From Anoplolepis gracilipes (Eukaryota; Arthropoda; Insecta; Hymenoptera; Formicidae), in assembly GCF_047496725.1 (NCBI RefSeq), contig NC_132977.1, positions 157,001 to 221,000 of the forward strand: a stretch of 64,000 nt of DNA, given 5' to 3'. Below, piece by piece: positions 27,388-36,654 of the stretch; the stretch's first letter is position 1, and the number at the start of each line of letters is the position of its first letter. The translations under genes were made by a program, and so were the position numbers. The notes beneath the pieces were generated by a model that saw nothing but the letters and a program-made list of their open reading frames with translations, did not search any database and was not told the DNA's origin.

Positions 27388-29005
27388 TAAATCATATCAA
27401 AGAACCAAATCTCTTCGAGAAAAGAAATCAGCAAATGCAAAATTCACAAGTGCGTTGAAAGTAACAACGTATGTAGAATATGTACGTACAATATGTAACG
27501 CTAAACCATGTAGCTGCGATAAAATGGCAAAATTAATTTAGATTAGTTAATCGAGAAATATCTTTTTCGTAGCTCTTTTAATTGTATTTTCAGAAAAAAG
27601 CGCTAGTTTAATTTTTTAATTCTCTATTCCGCACCGCAGCGTGTTACACTCATACAAGCTAAATATACAAGAAGCTATGTTTTTTTAACGACAACCGACA
27701 TTTACAATGTTTTTCTCATAGTACGCTATTCATAAAGCATGCTATTACTACGAGAAACATATACTATATAAGCATATTTTTTTATTTGTGATAAAGACTT
27801 GTGACATTTCCCCCTACCCCCCCCCTCCCTCCCTCCCTCCCTCCCCCTCGAACGAATCTACGCTCTGAGGTAAAAAATATAATCGTGCAATGGAGAATCA
27901 AATCGATCAGCATCGAGGATTACCTCGAGTCGTCTCTTTACACGAGGGGAGGGAGGGGAGGCACGGCTTTTCTCACCACCCATGCTAACAATAAATGTCT
28001 ACACACATGCAACACGAAATATCGCGGGCGTGTTAAATATTCTAGCGGAATAATATACGTCGAACGTCGCGCGTGTCTGCCTCTCGTGGAGAGGCCATCT
28101 CATAAAATTATGCAACTTGCGATATTTTAAACGATGAATAGAAGATAAATCTTGAGAAATAAATTATTTGATCAGACTGTCGCGATAAACATACTTTCGG
28201 TTTTCGTATATAGATCATGTTTTTTTAACATTTTTTATTTAATTTTAATTGTTATAAATAATTACGATCAATCATTTCCAATACTACGAAATATGTATAT
28301 TCGCATCTAAGGACTCTTGAAAAACACATTGGTGATAATTTTTAAAATATTGACAAATACGAATTGCTTCATATATAACACTAAAATTAAGAGAATTAAA
28401 TTCTTGTGAGTAAAGATACGTTGCAATAAAATGATAAATTCTTTGACGTTAGGTTTATTTTAGACAGATGGGAAAAATGATAGTTAAATTATAGTAAAAA
28501 CGGAGAAATTTATGTGTTACATGGTTTAGCGTTAGAAATGAGAATTTCACAGTTAAAAAAATTATTTAAAAGACAGGCTGTGCGTCGCGGCATGATGTAT
28601 GCGGCATCACGGTCATTGATCGGACCGTTTGACAGCCGCCATGGAACTGGCTGGAATCCGAAATCGTAGTGGAGTATCGGCACTCGGCACTCGGTAATTT
28701 CGAAGGAAGGAAGAAGAAAAAGAAGAAGGAAAAGTTGGCGACACACTACCTACACATCGATCGCGCGACAGAGCGGAGAGCGCCTCGCCGCGCCTGACAT
28801 TTGCCTAACTTGAGAGTAAAAGCGGAAAGCAGCGCGCACTCGGCGCATTTGCTAGCGATTGCATCGCCTTCGATGCATTCGTCCGTCGTCCGGTGATAAA
28901 AGGAAAAAGGAGAAAGTGAGGGGGAAAGAATTTCAATTCTCTTACCTGCACCCGGCAGACTGACAGGACGCCGAACAGTGCGGCCAGCGCCAGCATCCCT
29001 TTCAT
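1902..29005 (-). CDS. Appl: Amyloid-beta-like protein (APP family), 5' part of gene
   Basis: This is the 5' portion of the insect APP-family gene, encoding a type I membrane glycoprotein of neurons that acts in adhesion, axonal transport and signalling (family knowledge). Three coding exons, 28946-29005, 2812-2865 and 1902-2033, join in phase 0 to give 82 residues. Residues 1-20 are a hydrophobic signal peptide (MKGMLALAALFGVLSV...). Residues 21-38 are a short linker ending SEPQ. Residues 39-82 start the E1 growth-factor-like domain, with Cys43, Cys69 and Cys80 spaced as in APP, and the motifs EQGRWVSS and LEILEYCKK. The EPQ-x-A-x-x-C junction matches fly Appl and human APP. All introns are GT-AG. 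The rest of E1, E2, the transmembrane segment and the cytoplasmic tail are outside the left edge, so the gene is partial only because of the window. Intron 1 is about 26 kb. The family assignment is firm; the exact start is well supported. Confidence 0.9.
2034..2811 (-). other. APPL intron 2
   Basis: A 778-bp AT-rich intron bounded by GTGAGT (at 2811) and a TAAG acceptor (at 2034). Nothing else was recognised inside it. Confidence 0.8.
2812..2865 (-). CDS. Appl: APPL coding exon 2 (54-nt micro-exon)
   Basis: A 54-nt phase-0 exon between a TTACAG acceptor and a CAG|GTGAGT donor. It encodes 18 residues, AVSERLELAPAGGRSEPQ. The final EPQ continues directly into VATLC of the next exon, reproducing the EPQ(I/V)AxxC stretch that opens the E1 domain in APP proteins. 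The preceding residues are probably the mature N-terminal linker after signal cleavage. Confidence 0.82.
4819..4882. repeat. (CT)n microsatellite
   Basis: About 60 bp of CT dinucleotides with two interruptions. Confidence 0.9.
6323..6424. repeat. (GGCGAG)17 hexanucleotide array
   Basis: Seventeen perfect GGCGAG units (102 bp), preceded by three GATCGGCAA-type units. It produces long Ala-Leu or Ser-Pro dipeptide frames on the minus strand that are artefacts of the repeat. Confidence 0.95.
6517..6532. repeat. (GGTC)4
   Basis: Four perfect tetranucleotide units in a GC-rich block. Confidence 0.9.
6742..6786. repeat. GCAACCCT(C/T) 9-bp minisatellite
   Basis: Five tandem 9-bp units, differing only at the last base. 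Confidence 0.95.
6833..6866. repeat. (GATAAT)5 hexanucleotide repeat
   Basis: Five perfect units plus a partial one. Each unit contains a GATA core. Confidence 0.95.
8963..8987. repeat. Poly(T) tract
   Basis: An uninterrupted run of 25 T. Confidence 0.9.
9186..9223. repeat. (AT)n microsatellite
   Basis: About 38 bp of AT dinucleotides; it creates Tyr-Ile frames that are not genes. Confidence 0.9.
9789..9830. repeat. (TA)n/(TG) microsatellite
   Basis: AT dinucleotides with TG interruptions. Confidence 0.85.
16392..16490. promoter_or_regulatory. Candidate regulatory island with paired CRE-like motifs
   Basis: CCTCATGACGT occurs twice, at 16405-16415 and 16445-16455, followed by TATAAAA at 16465-16471. 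The block is flanked by an inverted GATCATCGA (16392-16400 and the complement near 16482-16490). TGACGT is a CREB/ATF-type core. It sits in a GC-richer island within APPL intron 1. Confidence 0.35.
18409..18444. repeat. 36-bp perfect palindrome
   Basis: Each strand reads TTTTAATTCATCGATTGA followed by its exact complement, with no spacer. Can form a cruciform or hairpin. Confidence 0.95.
18990..19047. repeat. (AT)n microsatellite
   Basis: A near-perfect AT run of about 58 bp, among the longest in the window. Confidence 0.9.
20028..20392. mobile_element. Inverted-repeat element in APPL intron 1
   Basis: Two arms of about 52-56 bp, 20028-20083 and the complement of 20341-20392, share AACAAAAGTTGTAGAGA and a GCGTTTTT...ACAAAAAGTA stretch, with weaker similarity extending inward. 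The spacer is about 257 bp and non-coding. It looks like a decayed foldback or terminal-inverted-repeat element. Confidence 0.5.
21012..21039. repeat. Poly(T) tract
   Basis: An uninterrupted T run of about 28 bp. Confidence 0.9.
23553..23577. repeat. Poly(A) tract
   Basis: An uninterrupted A run of about 25 bp. Confidence 0.9.
25838..26290. repeat. Degenerate ~70-bp tandem array
   Basis: About seven diverged units spaced 55-75 bp apart. Each has an AAATTTT block, a (G/A)TTAATATTA-like block about 15 bp later, and in several a CATTGA/CCATT block followed by ATAxxATAA. Examples start near 25839, 25910, 25978, 26096, 26163 and 26238. Confidence 0.5.
26360..26402. repeat. Imperfect hairpin
   Basis: TTTCACTAAAAATCAGTGA pairs with the complement of TCATTGATTTTCAGTGAAA, with two mismatches in 19 and a 5-base loop. 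Confidence 0.7.
26528..26576. repeat. (CA)n microsatellite
   Basis: CA dinucleotides with two early TA interruptions. Confidence 0.9.
27355..27384. repeat. Poly(A) tract
   Basis: A run of 30 A preceded by a GA-rich stretch. Confidence 0.9.
28946..29005 (-). CDS. Appl: APPL coding exon 1 (signal peptide)
   Basis: Twenty codons from ATG (29005-29003) to a CAG|GTAAGA donor (intron from 28945). It reads as a classic signal peptide: basic residue K2, then a hydrophobic core LALAALFGVLSV, ending CRVQ. It sits at the edge of a GC-rich CpG region. Assignment to APPL rests on phase-0 joining to the downstream minus-strand exons and on the gene needing a signal exon. No other signal exon was found nearer, but the 26-kb gap means this link is an inference. 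Confidence 0.78.
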
Positions 29006-29460
29006 CTCTTCTTCCTCTTCCCGGCCCGCCTACAGTCCCACGTCCTCGTTGAGAGTGCCCGCTTCGAAAGATATTCGGCGAATTCTCCGCAAATCCCGCG
29101 CAAGATTCTTCTCCCAATCTCCTCTCTTCCTTGCGGCGACAACCGATGTACGTAAACGATATCGAGAGAAACGAGACGGAACGATTTGTCGAACGAATTT
29201 TATGCAATGCACGATATTCACTCGTCGTATATCACGGAGAGCGTAGCAAACTACTACTGTCTGTGTCCGCCGCTGTGGCTGGGTGGGTCGCTTCGCCGCT
29301 CGCTCGCTCGCCGCGAAAGCAAGATGGCGGTGTGCGTCGGCGGTGGCGGTGGCGGTGGCGGCGGCGACGGCGGCGGCGGTTAACCTGCACGGCCAATCGC
29401 GTCGCGCCGTCCGCTCACCGGCGCGTTCGCATGCGCGCCGCGGTCAGTCGATAATGTGGC
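29006..29460 (-). promoter_or_regulatory. APPL 5' UTR and GC-rich promoter region
   Basis: The sequence just upstream of the APPL start codon is strongly GC- and CpG-rich against an AT-rich background, with a (GGCGGT)n tract near 29338-29381 and runs such as GCGCGCCG. This fits a CpG-type promoter with the 5' UTR. No TATA box or transcription start can be fixed from sequence alone. Confidence 0.55.
29338..29381. repeat. GGCGGT/GGC-rich repeat
   Basis: GC-rich tandem tract upstream of APPL, part of the promoter CpG region. Confidence 0.85.
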
Positions 29461-29685
29461 GGGAACGCCACCGGTTCAAACAACGTGATGTGCGCGCCGT
29501 CCGGTATCGCACAATTTTCGAGATTGGATTAACTAATCAACACCCGTTGACTGCCAGATTCCGATTGACTCTGTTAATGAGTAATTGGAAACGTTATATG
29601 ATCCGATGTTACGATAAATAAATATGTTTCGCGATGCGTGTAGGTATACTTGATTTCAATTTTTCAATCCACATAACAAGTTATG

Positions 29686-29690
<5 letters not shown>

Positions 29691-29743
<53 letters not shown>
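29691..29743. repeat. (AT)n(AC)n compound microsatellite
   Basis: AT dinucleotides passing into AC dinucleotides, directly against the left end of the Tigger-like element. Confidence 0.9.
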
Positions 29744-29936
29744 ATCAAAGCTTCTTATTCGCGGTTTCACTATATTCATGGTTTTCTCATCCGTATTCGC
29801 GATCACAATCAAATTTCTACTCTATTATTTTCGTCAATTCTTTACGAAAATTAATCTTCAGGGAAGAGAAGCCAGATTTTTACAAGAAATACTATATTCG
29901 CGGAACCCATCTCCCGCGAATAAGGAGCTTTGACTG
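29742..29936. mobile_element. Tigger/pogo-like MITE (Tc1/mariner superfamily)
   Basis: A 195-bp element with terminal inverted repeats of about 23 bp. The left end starts CAATCAAAGCTTCTTATTC; the right end, read from outside, starts CAGTCAAAGCTCCTTATTC. Inside are TATTCGCGG repeats and, near the right end, GGAACCCATCTCCCGCGAATA, an arrangement resembling Tigger-type pogo elements. The right end is followed by TA, the target site of this superfamily; the left TA is masked by an adjoining (AT)n(AC)n run. There is no transposase, so it would be non-autonomous. Confidence 0.65.
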
Positions 29937-29966
29937 TAAATATATATATATATATATTTACAGTCA
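29931..29966. repeat. 36-bp perfect palindrome around an (AT)n core
   Basis: TGACTGTAAATA at the left and its exact complement TATTTACAGTCA at the right enclose an (AT)n core. The left arm includes the last bases of the adjacent MITE. Confidence 0.95.
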
Positions 29967-31675
29967 CATATATATGTATATATACACACATTATTTGAGA
30001 GATTTATCGACAGATTTCTCCAAAAAATACTTGTAAAATATAACGACAAATAGAATATAGAAATTTTATAAATGTAGCAGATACTAATTTAATTATTGAG
30101 AAAAATATTTGTGCAATGAAAATATCGATGTAATGTAATTCTATGTTTTTGAGTAATCGAATGATGCTTAATTATATCAGCTTGCTGTCATCGTTATCGT
30201 TTTTCGATAAAATCAATAAATATCTGAATATTCCTAATTGAAGAATTCAATTCCGTGAAAAGATATTCACGAGAGAGGTATGAAATGTATTAATTATAAA
30301 ATTTTATTCTTCTTTTCTTACTTTCTTATTTCGCTAAAATTATTTTTTTCAATTATATTCATCTTTCTCTCTGTTTTTTATATATATGATTTTTTTACTA
30401 TAATAGAAAAAAAATATTGAAAATTGATATATTATAAATTGACGATGAGAGAATTCACTCGTGTGCATACACAGAATTAATTGTAAATTTTAATTTTCAA
30501 CAAATTTCCAATTCGTACGTCGATATCAAAGATATCTTTGATTTATTGGAACTTTGACGTTTATTACGTGACATAGTATGTCCTGTTTATCGTTGCAATA
30601 AATAGCATTCGATGTTCAAGTTAGCGCAATGATGCATGCATTTAATGAGTTTATTTGTGGTTCTAAATTACAGAGGCGCAAGAGAGACCGCAATTGTTAT
30701 TGCTAGAATTACGGAAATCTCTGAAATGGTGAATCTGCATGCACACACGGACGAAATACATATCCGAAATAAAATTATATTACCAACTTTGTTTCCTGCG
30801 TAATTGAAGCGCTTCCCGAAATAATATTGTTATCTGTGCTATGTCATTTTTTTCCAAACTTTAGAGAAATTAATAAAACCATTTGTTTCGTGGAAAATAT
30901 TCAATAAAGTAGTTAAATTGTGTCCGGTGTGTAATATTTTAATGTGTTATTTATACATTTCAATATATACAAATTTAGATAGCTATACGAGCTATATTCT
31001 CTCTTCGAGCTATAAAACTTATCTCTATAAATAATAAGTTCCTTCTCAATTGCTGCATTGATTTTATTACAAAAGGAAACGTAATATTAATTACTTTAAA
31101 ACGCGTCGTTTGTTCGCCTTGATTAATGCTGCATAATTCATCTACACTCCGAGCGAAATTCTGTGATTTCCACGTAATTCGAGAAACGAGCGTACGCCAA
31201 TCGTAAAAATGCGAGGTGCGACTCCCTTTGCTAATTAAAGAAGCTCTCTGTCTTTGTGTCGGAAGAAGGCGAAAGACCGATTCAATGGCAATCGATGATG
31301 GAGAGTTCGCTGCAGTAAATTGATCTTTCGAACGTACGCAAGAAATCGAGGCAAAGACTTCGAGAAGAAGACGACGAGGGTGTCTTGAAAGAGACGAGAT
31401 GGAGAAAAAAAGAGGATAAACTAGAGAAGCGAAGATGAGACGGGAGGGAGAGACAGCTGGAGAGGGAGAGATGGAATGTGTCAAGAGGGGTGCAACGAAG
31501 CAGAAGTTGAAATATCTGCATCAATGACAAAATCAACGACCTATAGATATGAGAACACGGTCGTCGCTATTACATCAGCAATAAGAAAGAAATCGTGTTA
31601 TTGCTCTATAAAGCACCACTAAAGGAGAATAGAATAACAAAGACGACGAGGAGATGCTTACGTGCAAATATTCCT

Positions 31676-31724
31676 ACACGAGACACGAGACACGAGACAC
31701 GAGACACGAGACACGAGACACGAG
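31676..31724. repeat. (ACACGAG)7 heptanucleotide array
   Basis: Seven perfect 7-bp units (49 bp). Confidence 0.95.
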
Positions 31725-32253
31725 ACTTGGGGATCACGTGCGCGCGTGTACGACATTCGCTTTTAGAACGAGTTGTATCGAATGTTCGTTTTAACACCGA
31801 TCACCGACAAGTCGTTTCTTCGAAAAGGAAAGTCCTTGGTTCAAAGTTCTCGCTTAACATAACTTGTTAAATTCCTGCTTTTTATATATTTCGCTCACGC
31901 TCATTATTAACTTTTTTTAGAATTTTCTAAAGCTAATTCATAAAGGTAATAAAAGGGGGTGGGAAAAGGGAGAGATCTTTTCTTTAGAAAAATGATTAAT
32001 GGTGCAATAATGGTTTCTAAATTAAAACGATTACAAGCAGAAACTTTAGCGAGTTAAGGAAAGAGAGTTGATTGAGAGTTGATGAACGAAATCTTGTTTT
32101 TTGAATTTTATTTTTAAAATTTTATTTTGCAGCTTAATTATTGAAATTTAATAGAGAAGAAAGATTTATCAATAAAGAAGAGAGCTAATAGATATAATAA
32201 TTGCGTTAAATTCTGACAAGAATTTTAATTTTATTCTATATGCGTCGAATATA

Positions 32254-32547
32254 TCTATATAATACATGGTGTCTCACGGGAAGTTGTTAATCAACTGTCA
32301 CATTTTTAAACGTATTATACGGAACAAGGAAATGTCTTATAATAGAGAATAATTGATATTTTTTTTAATAAATGTTTATTAAATGATAAAAAGATAGTAT
32401 CTGACTACTTTTAGTCCACCAGTTATTTATTTAAATAAAACTGCCAAATGTTCTCTCTATTGGAAGATATTTTATTTTCTCTGTAGGCGTTTAAAAATGA
32501 ACAGCTAGTTAGTTTCAGTAACTTCCCGTGAGACTCTCTATATAATA
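32254..32547. mobile_element. MITE-like element with terminal inverted repeats and flanking direct repeat
   Basis: Inverted ends share GTCTCACGGGAAGTT (left about 32271-32286, right about 32520-32534 in complement). They are flanked by an 11-bp direct repeat TCTATATAATA at 32254-32264 and 32537-32547, a possible target-site duplication. The roughly 270-bp interior is AT-rich with no coding capacity. The superfamily is not assigned. Confidence 0.6.
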
Positions 32548-33629
32548 TCTTGTGTAATATAATAATTAGAAAATGACAGCGAATCGCCAATTAGAGAGTT
32601 ACTTCATCCAAATTATATTACAGACTTTCGTTGCAATAAAACATAAATCTTAAAAGGTTCTTGGAAATGACAAATTACAATAATGGCTCTTCCATTAATT
32701 TAATCTAAAATATAATTTAACTTTTCGCACGTGCGGTCTTGTACTTATAGCGGCTTTGAACATTAACTAAAAATGTGCATATTTCGCTAAAAGGTGATTT
32801 AAAAAAAAATATAAGCCCGGATTTTTCATAACTCACTTTGCAAGTTAAAAATGACGCTACTACTTTTCAAATAGAAATCCGTTCGAAAATATATTAATTC
32901 CTAGCTAAAAAATTTAAAAGTTAAAACTTTATACATTTCATAATTTTTATTTATACATCTTTCTTTGTATTATGCAGTTATATCTTTTGCGATTACGTCA
33001 ACGGTTTAATTAATTAACTGACCGACCATATTTGTGTAAAAAAAAAAAAAAAAACGATTAACAATTATTCGACTGCGGGACTTTTCGCTGAAATTTTTTG
33101 CAAAACGCGGTTAAATAAACATAACGTTATTTACAGCGTTCGTAACCGAAAAAAGTAATGTTTGTAGATTCCCTCATGCGTAACTACTACATGCAATCGT
33201 TACAACACGTCGTTGGTCACGGTAATTGGCTCCGTGCGTCGAAATAATAATTTTGCCATTCGATGTATCGCATTCACAACATCACGTCGATACGGCATTG
33301 GAATAATACGTTTTAACGCAGCTGCAGGAAATCCCGCACGTTTCAGAATCAATTGCCAGCCCGAAAATTATGGCACAATTTTATTTTTTTCCTCCTTGCC
33401 TCTCTCTTTAGTTCTCTCTGTTATCTCATGCTAATGGAAATACAGAGAGAAAAAAAAGGAGAGAGAAGAGAAAAGACATACGCTTTAATAATATTCTTCT
33501 CTCCCAAAGGGTAATGATAATTATCGAGTCGTCAGATCAGACAGTGCGGATCGTTAAAAATCGTAATGTTCTAATATTGCTCTAATATCGGTTTTTCTGG
33601 AAGAGACGAACTTTATGATGAGAATGAGA

Positions 33630-33655
33630 AGAGAGAGAGAGAGAGAGAGAGAGAG
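33630..33655. repeat. (GA)n microsatellite
   Basis: A perfect GA run. Confidence 0.9.
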
Positions 33656-35021
33656 CGGAAAGAAAGTCGCCGTCATGTAAAATAGCGCATTAAGTTCCGG
33701 CCTGAGTGCGTTCTCCTCGCAATAGCGCGACCATTTTTCAGTGATAACACTGTGTGAGGGTGGTCGTTTTGGTGATAACAAAACGTGACGAACAATCCGT
33801 GACACCTTGCAATCCGTCGACAAATGGGGCAGATCCCATCCGGACCTGCTCAGATAACAAGGACCCCATCGCACACGACGATAAAGAACCTTATATCTTT
33901 CTTTTCTGTCATTTACTATTGACTAAAAAAATCTCAAAAGTTCAATTAACAACTTAAAATTTTACTTAACAATATTATTGAACTGAAAAAGTTACAGATA
34001 AAAATAGAAAACATATAAAAATAAAAAAAAAATATTAAAAAAGAGATTATAGATATCTTCTATACAGTTCAGATGCTCTATATAAAAGTAAAAACGGTCC
34101 ATATATGTAGAAATCTCTGAAGCGTTATGAGATGAATCTCTACGTTTTCTTTTATATCGCATCGTGTGTAAGCTGTTCAACTAATGTAATGTGTAAACTT
34201 ACATCTGACAGTTATGTAGTTTGATGTGAATTAAGACACATTTCAGTCGAAAACTAAAGCCGTAATGAAGAAATTATCATAAATTAAGAAATATAAAAAA
34301 AGAAAAATAGATATGTGAAAAGACAATTTAAATTATGAGTGCAAAATTATAAGCAGATGATGAAAAGCAATTACGATATGTTCCGATTACGATGCTATAA
34401 ACACACAAAAATGATTTCTTTATTACATTACGTCTGATAATAAAGACCTGAGATAAGATTCGTTAGGAATATATAATTTTCCAAATTTCCTTAAATACAT
34501 GATCAAATAATGAAAAACCACCAAATCATTATACAAATTCTAAAAATATTATTTCAAAAATTTATTGTCCGACGATTTGAAACATCAAAACAAAACAAGA
34601 AAGAATCAAGTCAAAAATATTCACTTATTTTTATTATTATATATATATATATTATGATTGTTAATAGTCAATTTAACAATGTAGCAGGGAATATTTGTAT
34701 GAAAAGAAAATGTAAATGTAAACAGGTTGAATTTGAAAGTAAAAAGATTTAATTATATTTTATGTTACAAAGAGCGGTCACAGATAAATGGAAAAAATTG
34801 CGCCTCTAAAAAGCGCAATTTTTTGGAATTTTTTACTAACAATAAGACCAGAGAATTTCTCGTCACTCGATCGCGCGATTCGGCCTGCTAGCTCGCGCCA
34901 ACTGACCGTCGCGTACCAACAATGCCTCCTGTCTTTTGGTCTTTTTCGGCGGGTACATGAAAATGCATGAGTAGGTAGCCTTGGCCCGTGTGCCTTCGCC
35001 TGTGTGTCGGGCACCGTACCG

Positions 35022-35035
35022 GTTACCCTGGAAAC
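35022..35035 (+). promoter_or_regulatory. X-box-like (RFX) motif
   Basis: GTTACCCTGGAAAC fits the RYYVYY-N(1-3)-RRHRAC X-box consensus bound by RFX factors, which drive ciliary genes. It lies in a GC-richer island. No ciliary gene could be identified beside it, so its function is unproven. Confidence 0.4.
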
Positions 35036-35305
35036 GGTATCGATTTCAACCCTCAGCTATGCAGTAGGAAACCAGCACCACACCATGGGGTCTCTTCACC
35101 CTGAGTTTCGACGAGGCACACGAAGCTCGTTTCGACAACCCGATTACAAGAGCCCCTGTCTCTTTTCCTCTCTCCAACTCGTTCTCTTTCTCATGCGTCC
35201 TTTCCTCCTCCCCCGTTCGAAATGTTGCTTTTTCTCTCTTGTTCTAATCCTTTAAAAGTTTATTCTAGGACCTAGCAATAAAAGTATTATCTTTATCCCT
35301 CCCAC

Positions 35306-35310
<5 letters not shown>

Positions 35311-35339
<29 letters not shown>
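35311..35339. repeat. (CT)n microsatellite
   Basis: A perfect CT run. A (GA)n run follows 150 bp later, so the two could pair. Confidence 0.9.
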
Positions 35340-35342
<3 letters not shown>

Positions 35343-35485
35343 TTTTTTCTTTATCTCTCACTAATCTCGAGTGTTCGATCCGAAAGTTATTGTTAGAGCA
35401 TCACAGAAAATGCAAACTACATCTCGATTCTCTTGGAAAATGATGCATTTCGCAAATCTTCCTAATTACAATTCAATTATCGTAG

Positions 35486-35496
35486 CGAGAGAGAGT

Positions 35497-35535
<39 letters not shown>
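35486..35535. repeat. (GA)n microsatellite
   Basis: A GA run with T and A interruptions. Confidence 0.9.
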
Positions 35536-36589
35536 TGTTGGGTCTATGTACATAATTGGTATATTCAGTCCATATTATCGAGGGATGTGCTGTGCGATTG
35601 CATACAATGATGATGGATGAGGATGATAATAATGATAATCTCAAGACCTAAAACGACGAAATAGGTTAATGACGAGATAGTGGCTACTATTTTGGATGCT
35701 GTTGAAAAAGTTTAATAGGTGAGAGCTATATATATTATTGAAATTTATATTCATTAATCTAATAAGGATCTAAAAATCCTTTTAGAAAAAAATCTCAGTA
35801 TAAGCGAAAGTTTAACAAGGAAAGTATATATATATATTTTATAAAAAAATTTTTTTCGAAAACACAACCATTGTTAAAGAGGATGTTGTGAGCGACATGC
35901 GGGAATGCGTTGTCAAGTACGACAAGTAAGTGATAACTCAAGGCGGATGTAATTCGCGAAATTGAGGTGTTACGGAGAACCTGAATATAGTTGAAGAGAG
36001 AGAGAAAGAAGGATGGAGAAGAGGAGAGGAGGAGAAAGACGTCGTAACGCAGTCGAAAGAGGATGACAATACTAACTAAATGCATAGAATATTTTAACAC
36101 GGTGTGTCGAGCTTAGTGAAAAAAATCTTTTACACAAATAGATTGTTGACAAATTCTCGACCGACTGTTTCGTTCAAGATAATATCGTCATTTCATTCTT
36201 TTCAACATTTTCAACATGCATTTGCCAACAGGCAAGCTCGAATTGTTCTAGATCAACACACGTACACGCAGAGTGGTAAGAAAATAATTCAACGATAACG
36301 ACGTGAATTATATATTACAAATTATTGTGTTATAATAATATCATATTTCAGAGCTTATTTTCCCGGGTTAGAACTAAAGCAAGATATAGAGAGAAGTGAT
36401 TATACTTTATATGATATAACATTAACAATACCGCTCTCTATAACAAAAGCTTTAAAAAAATCAAGGATAATCGTACACAATTCATGATGTATAAATATTA
36501 ACTACTAAATATATCAGGTATTATTATCCAAATAAATTACAATACTGACATGTTTGCATTGGCTAGAAGAATGGTGTCGATGATTCTCA

Positions 36590-36654
36590 CTACTCGCTCT
36601 TTTCTTCTTCAATCTCATATAAGCCGCAAACTTTGTTGGACGGTACAGCTTTAT
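36590..36654 (-). CDS. ETHE1: ETHE1 coding exon 6 (C-terminus and stop)
   Basis: Sixty-five nucleotides after a TTTCAG acceptor. The split Asp codon is completed, then KAVPSNKVCGLYEIEEEKSE and TAG. VPSNKVCG corresponds to the conserved VPAN(M/L)(R/K)CG ending; the acidic tail is lineage-specific. Confidence 0.9.

Larger units (their letters stand above)
2866..28945 (-). other. APPL intron 1 (about 26 kb)
   Basis: A very long first intron, AT-rich, with scattered higher-GC islands (about 5150-5480, 6180-6830, 12450-13060, 13820-14340, 15080-15480, 16340-16660, 19500-20010, 23920-24110). Six-frame reading shows only short chance frames without recognisable domains. It contains many microsatellites, a minisatellite cluster, an inverted-repeat element, a 36-bp palindrome and a degenerate tandem array, each listed separately. 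Long first introns of neuronal genes often carry enhancers; the islands are candidates only. Confidence 0.7.
29461..36589. other. Intergenic region, APPL to ETHE1
   Basis: About 7 kb with no exon I can support. It holds two MITE-like elements (29742-29936 and 32254-32547), a 7-bp satellite (31676-31724), a purine-rich stretch (31270-31500), (GA)n and (CT)n runs (33630-33655, 35311-35339, 35486-35535), and a GC-richer island at about 34780-35260 with an X-box-like motif. Confidence 0.6.

Noticed and set aside
28510..28746. Minus-strand frame with a signal-peptide-like start (MCRQLFLLLFLLPS)
   Set aside because: The hydrophobic stretch is encoded by a CTT-rich polypyrimidine tract inside APPL intron 1; the rest shows no family resemblance.
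30975..31536. 169-codon minus-strand frame rich in Ser and Leu
   Set aside because: Arises from a purine-rich low-complexity stretch on the plus strand; no domain or conserved motif is visible.
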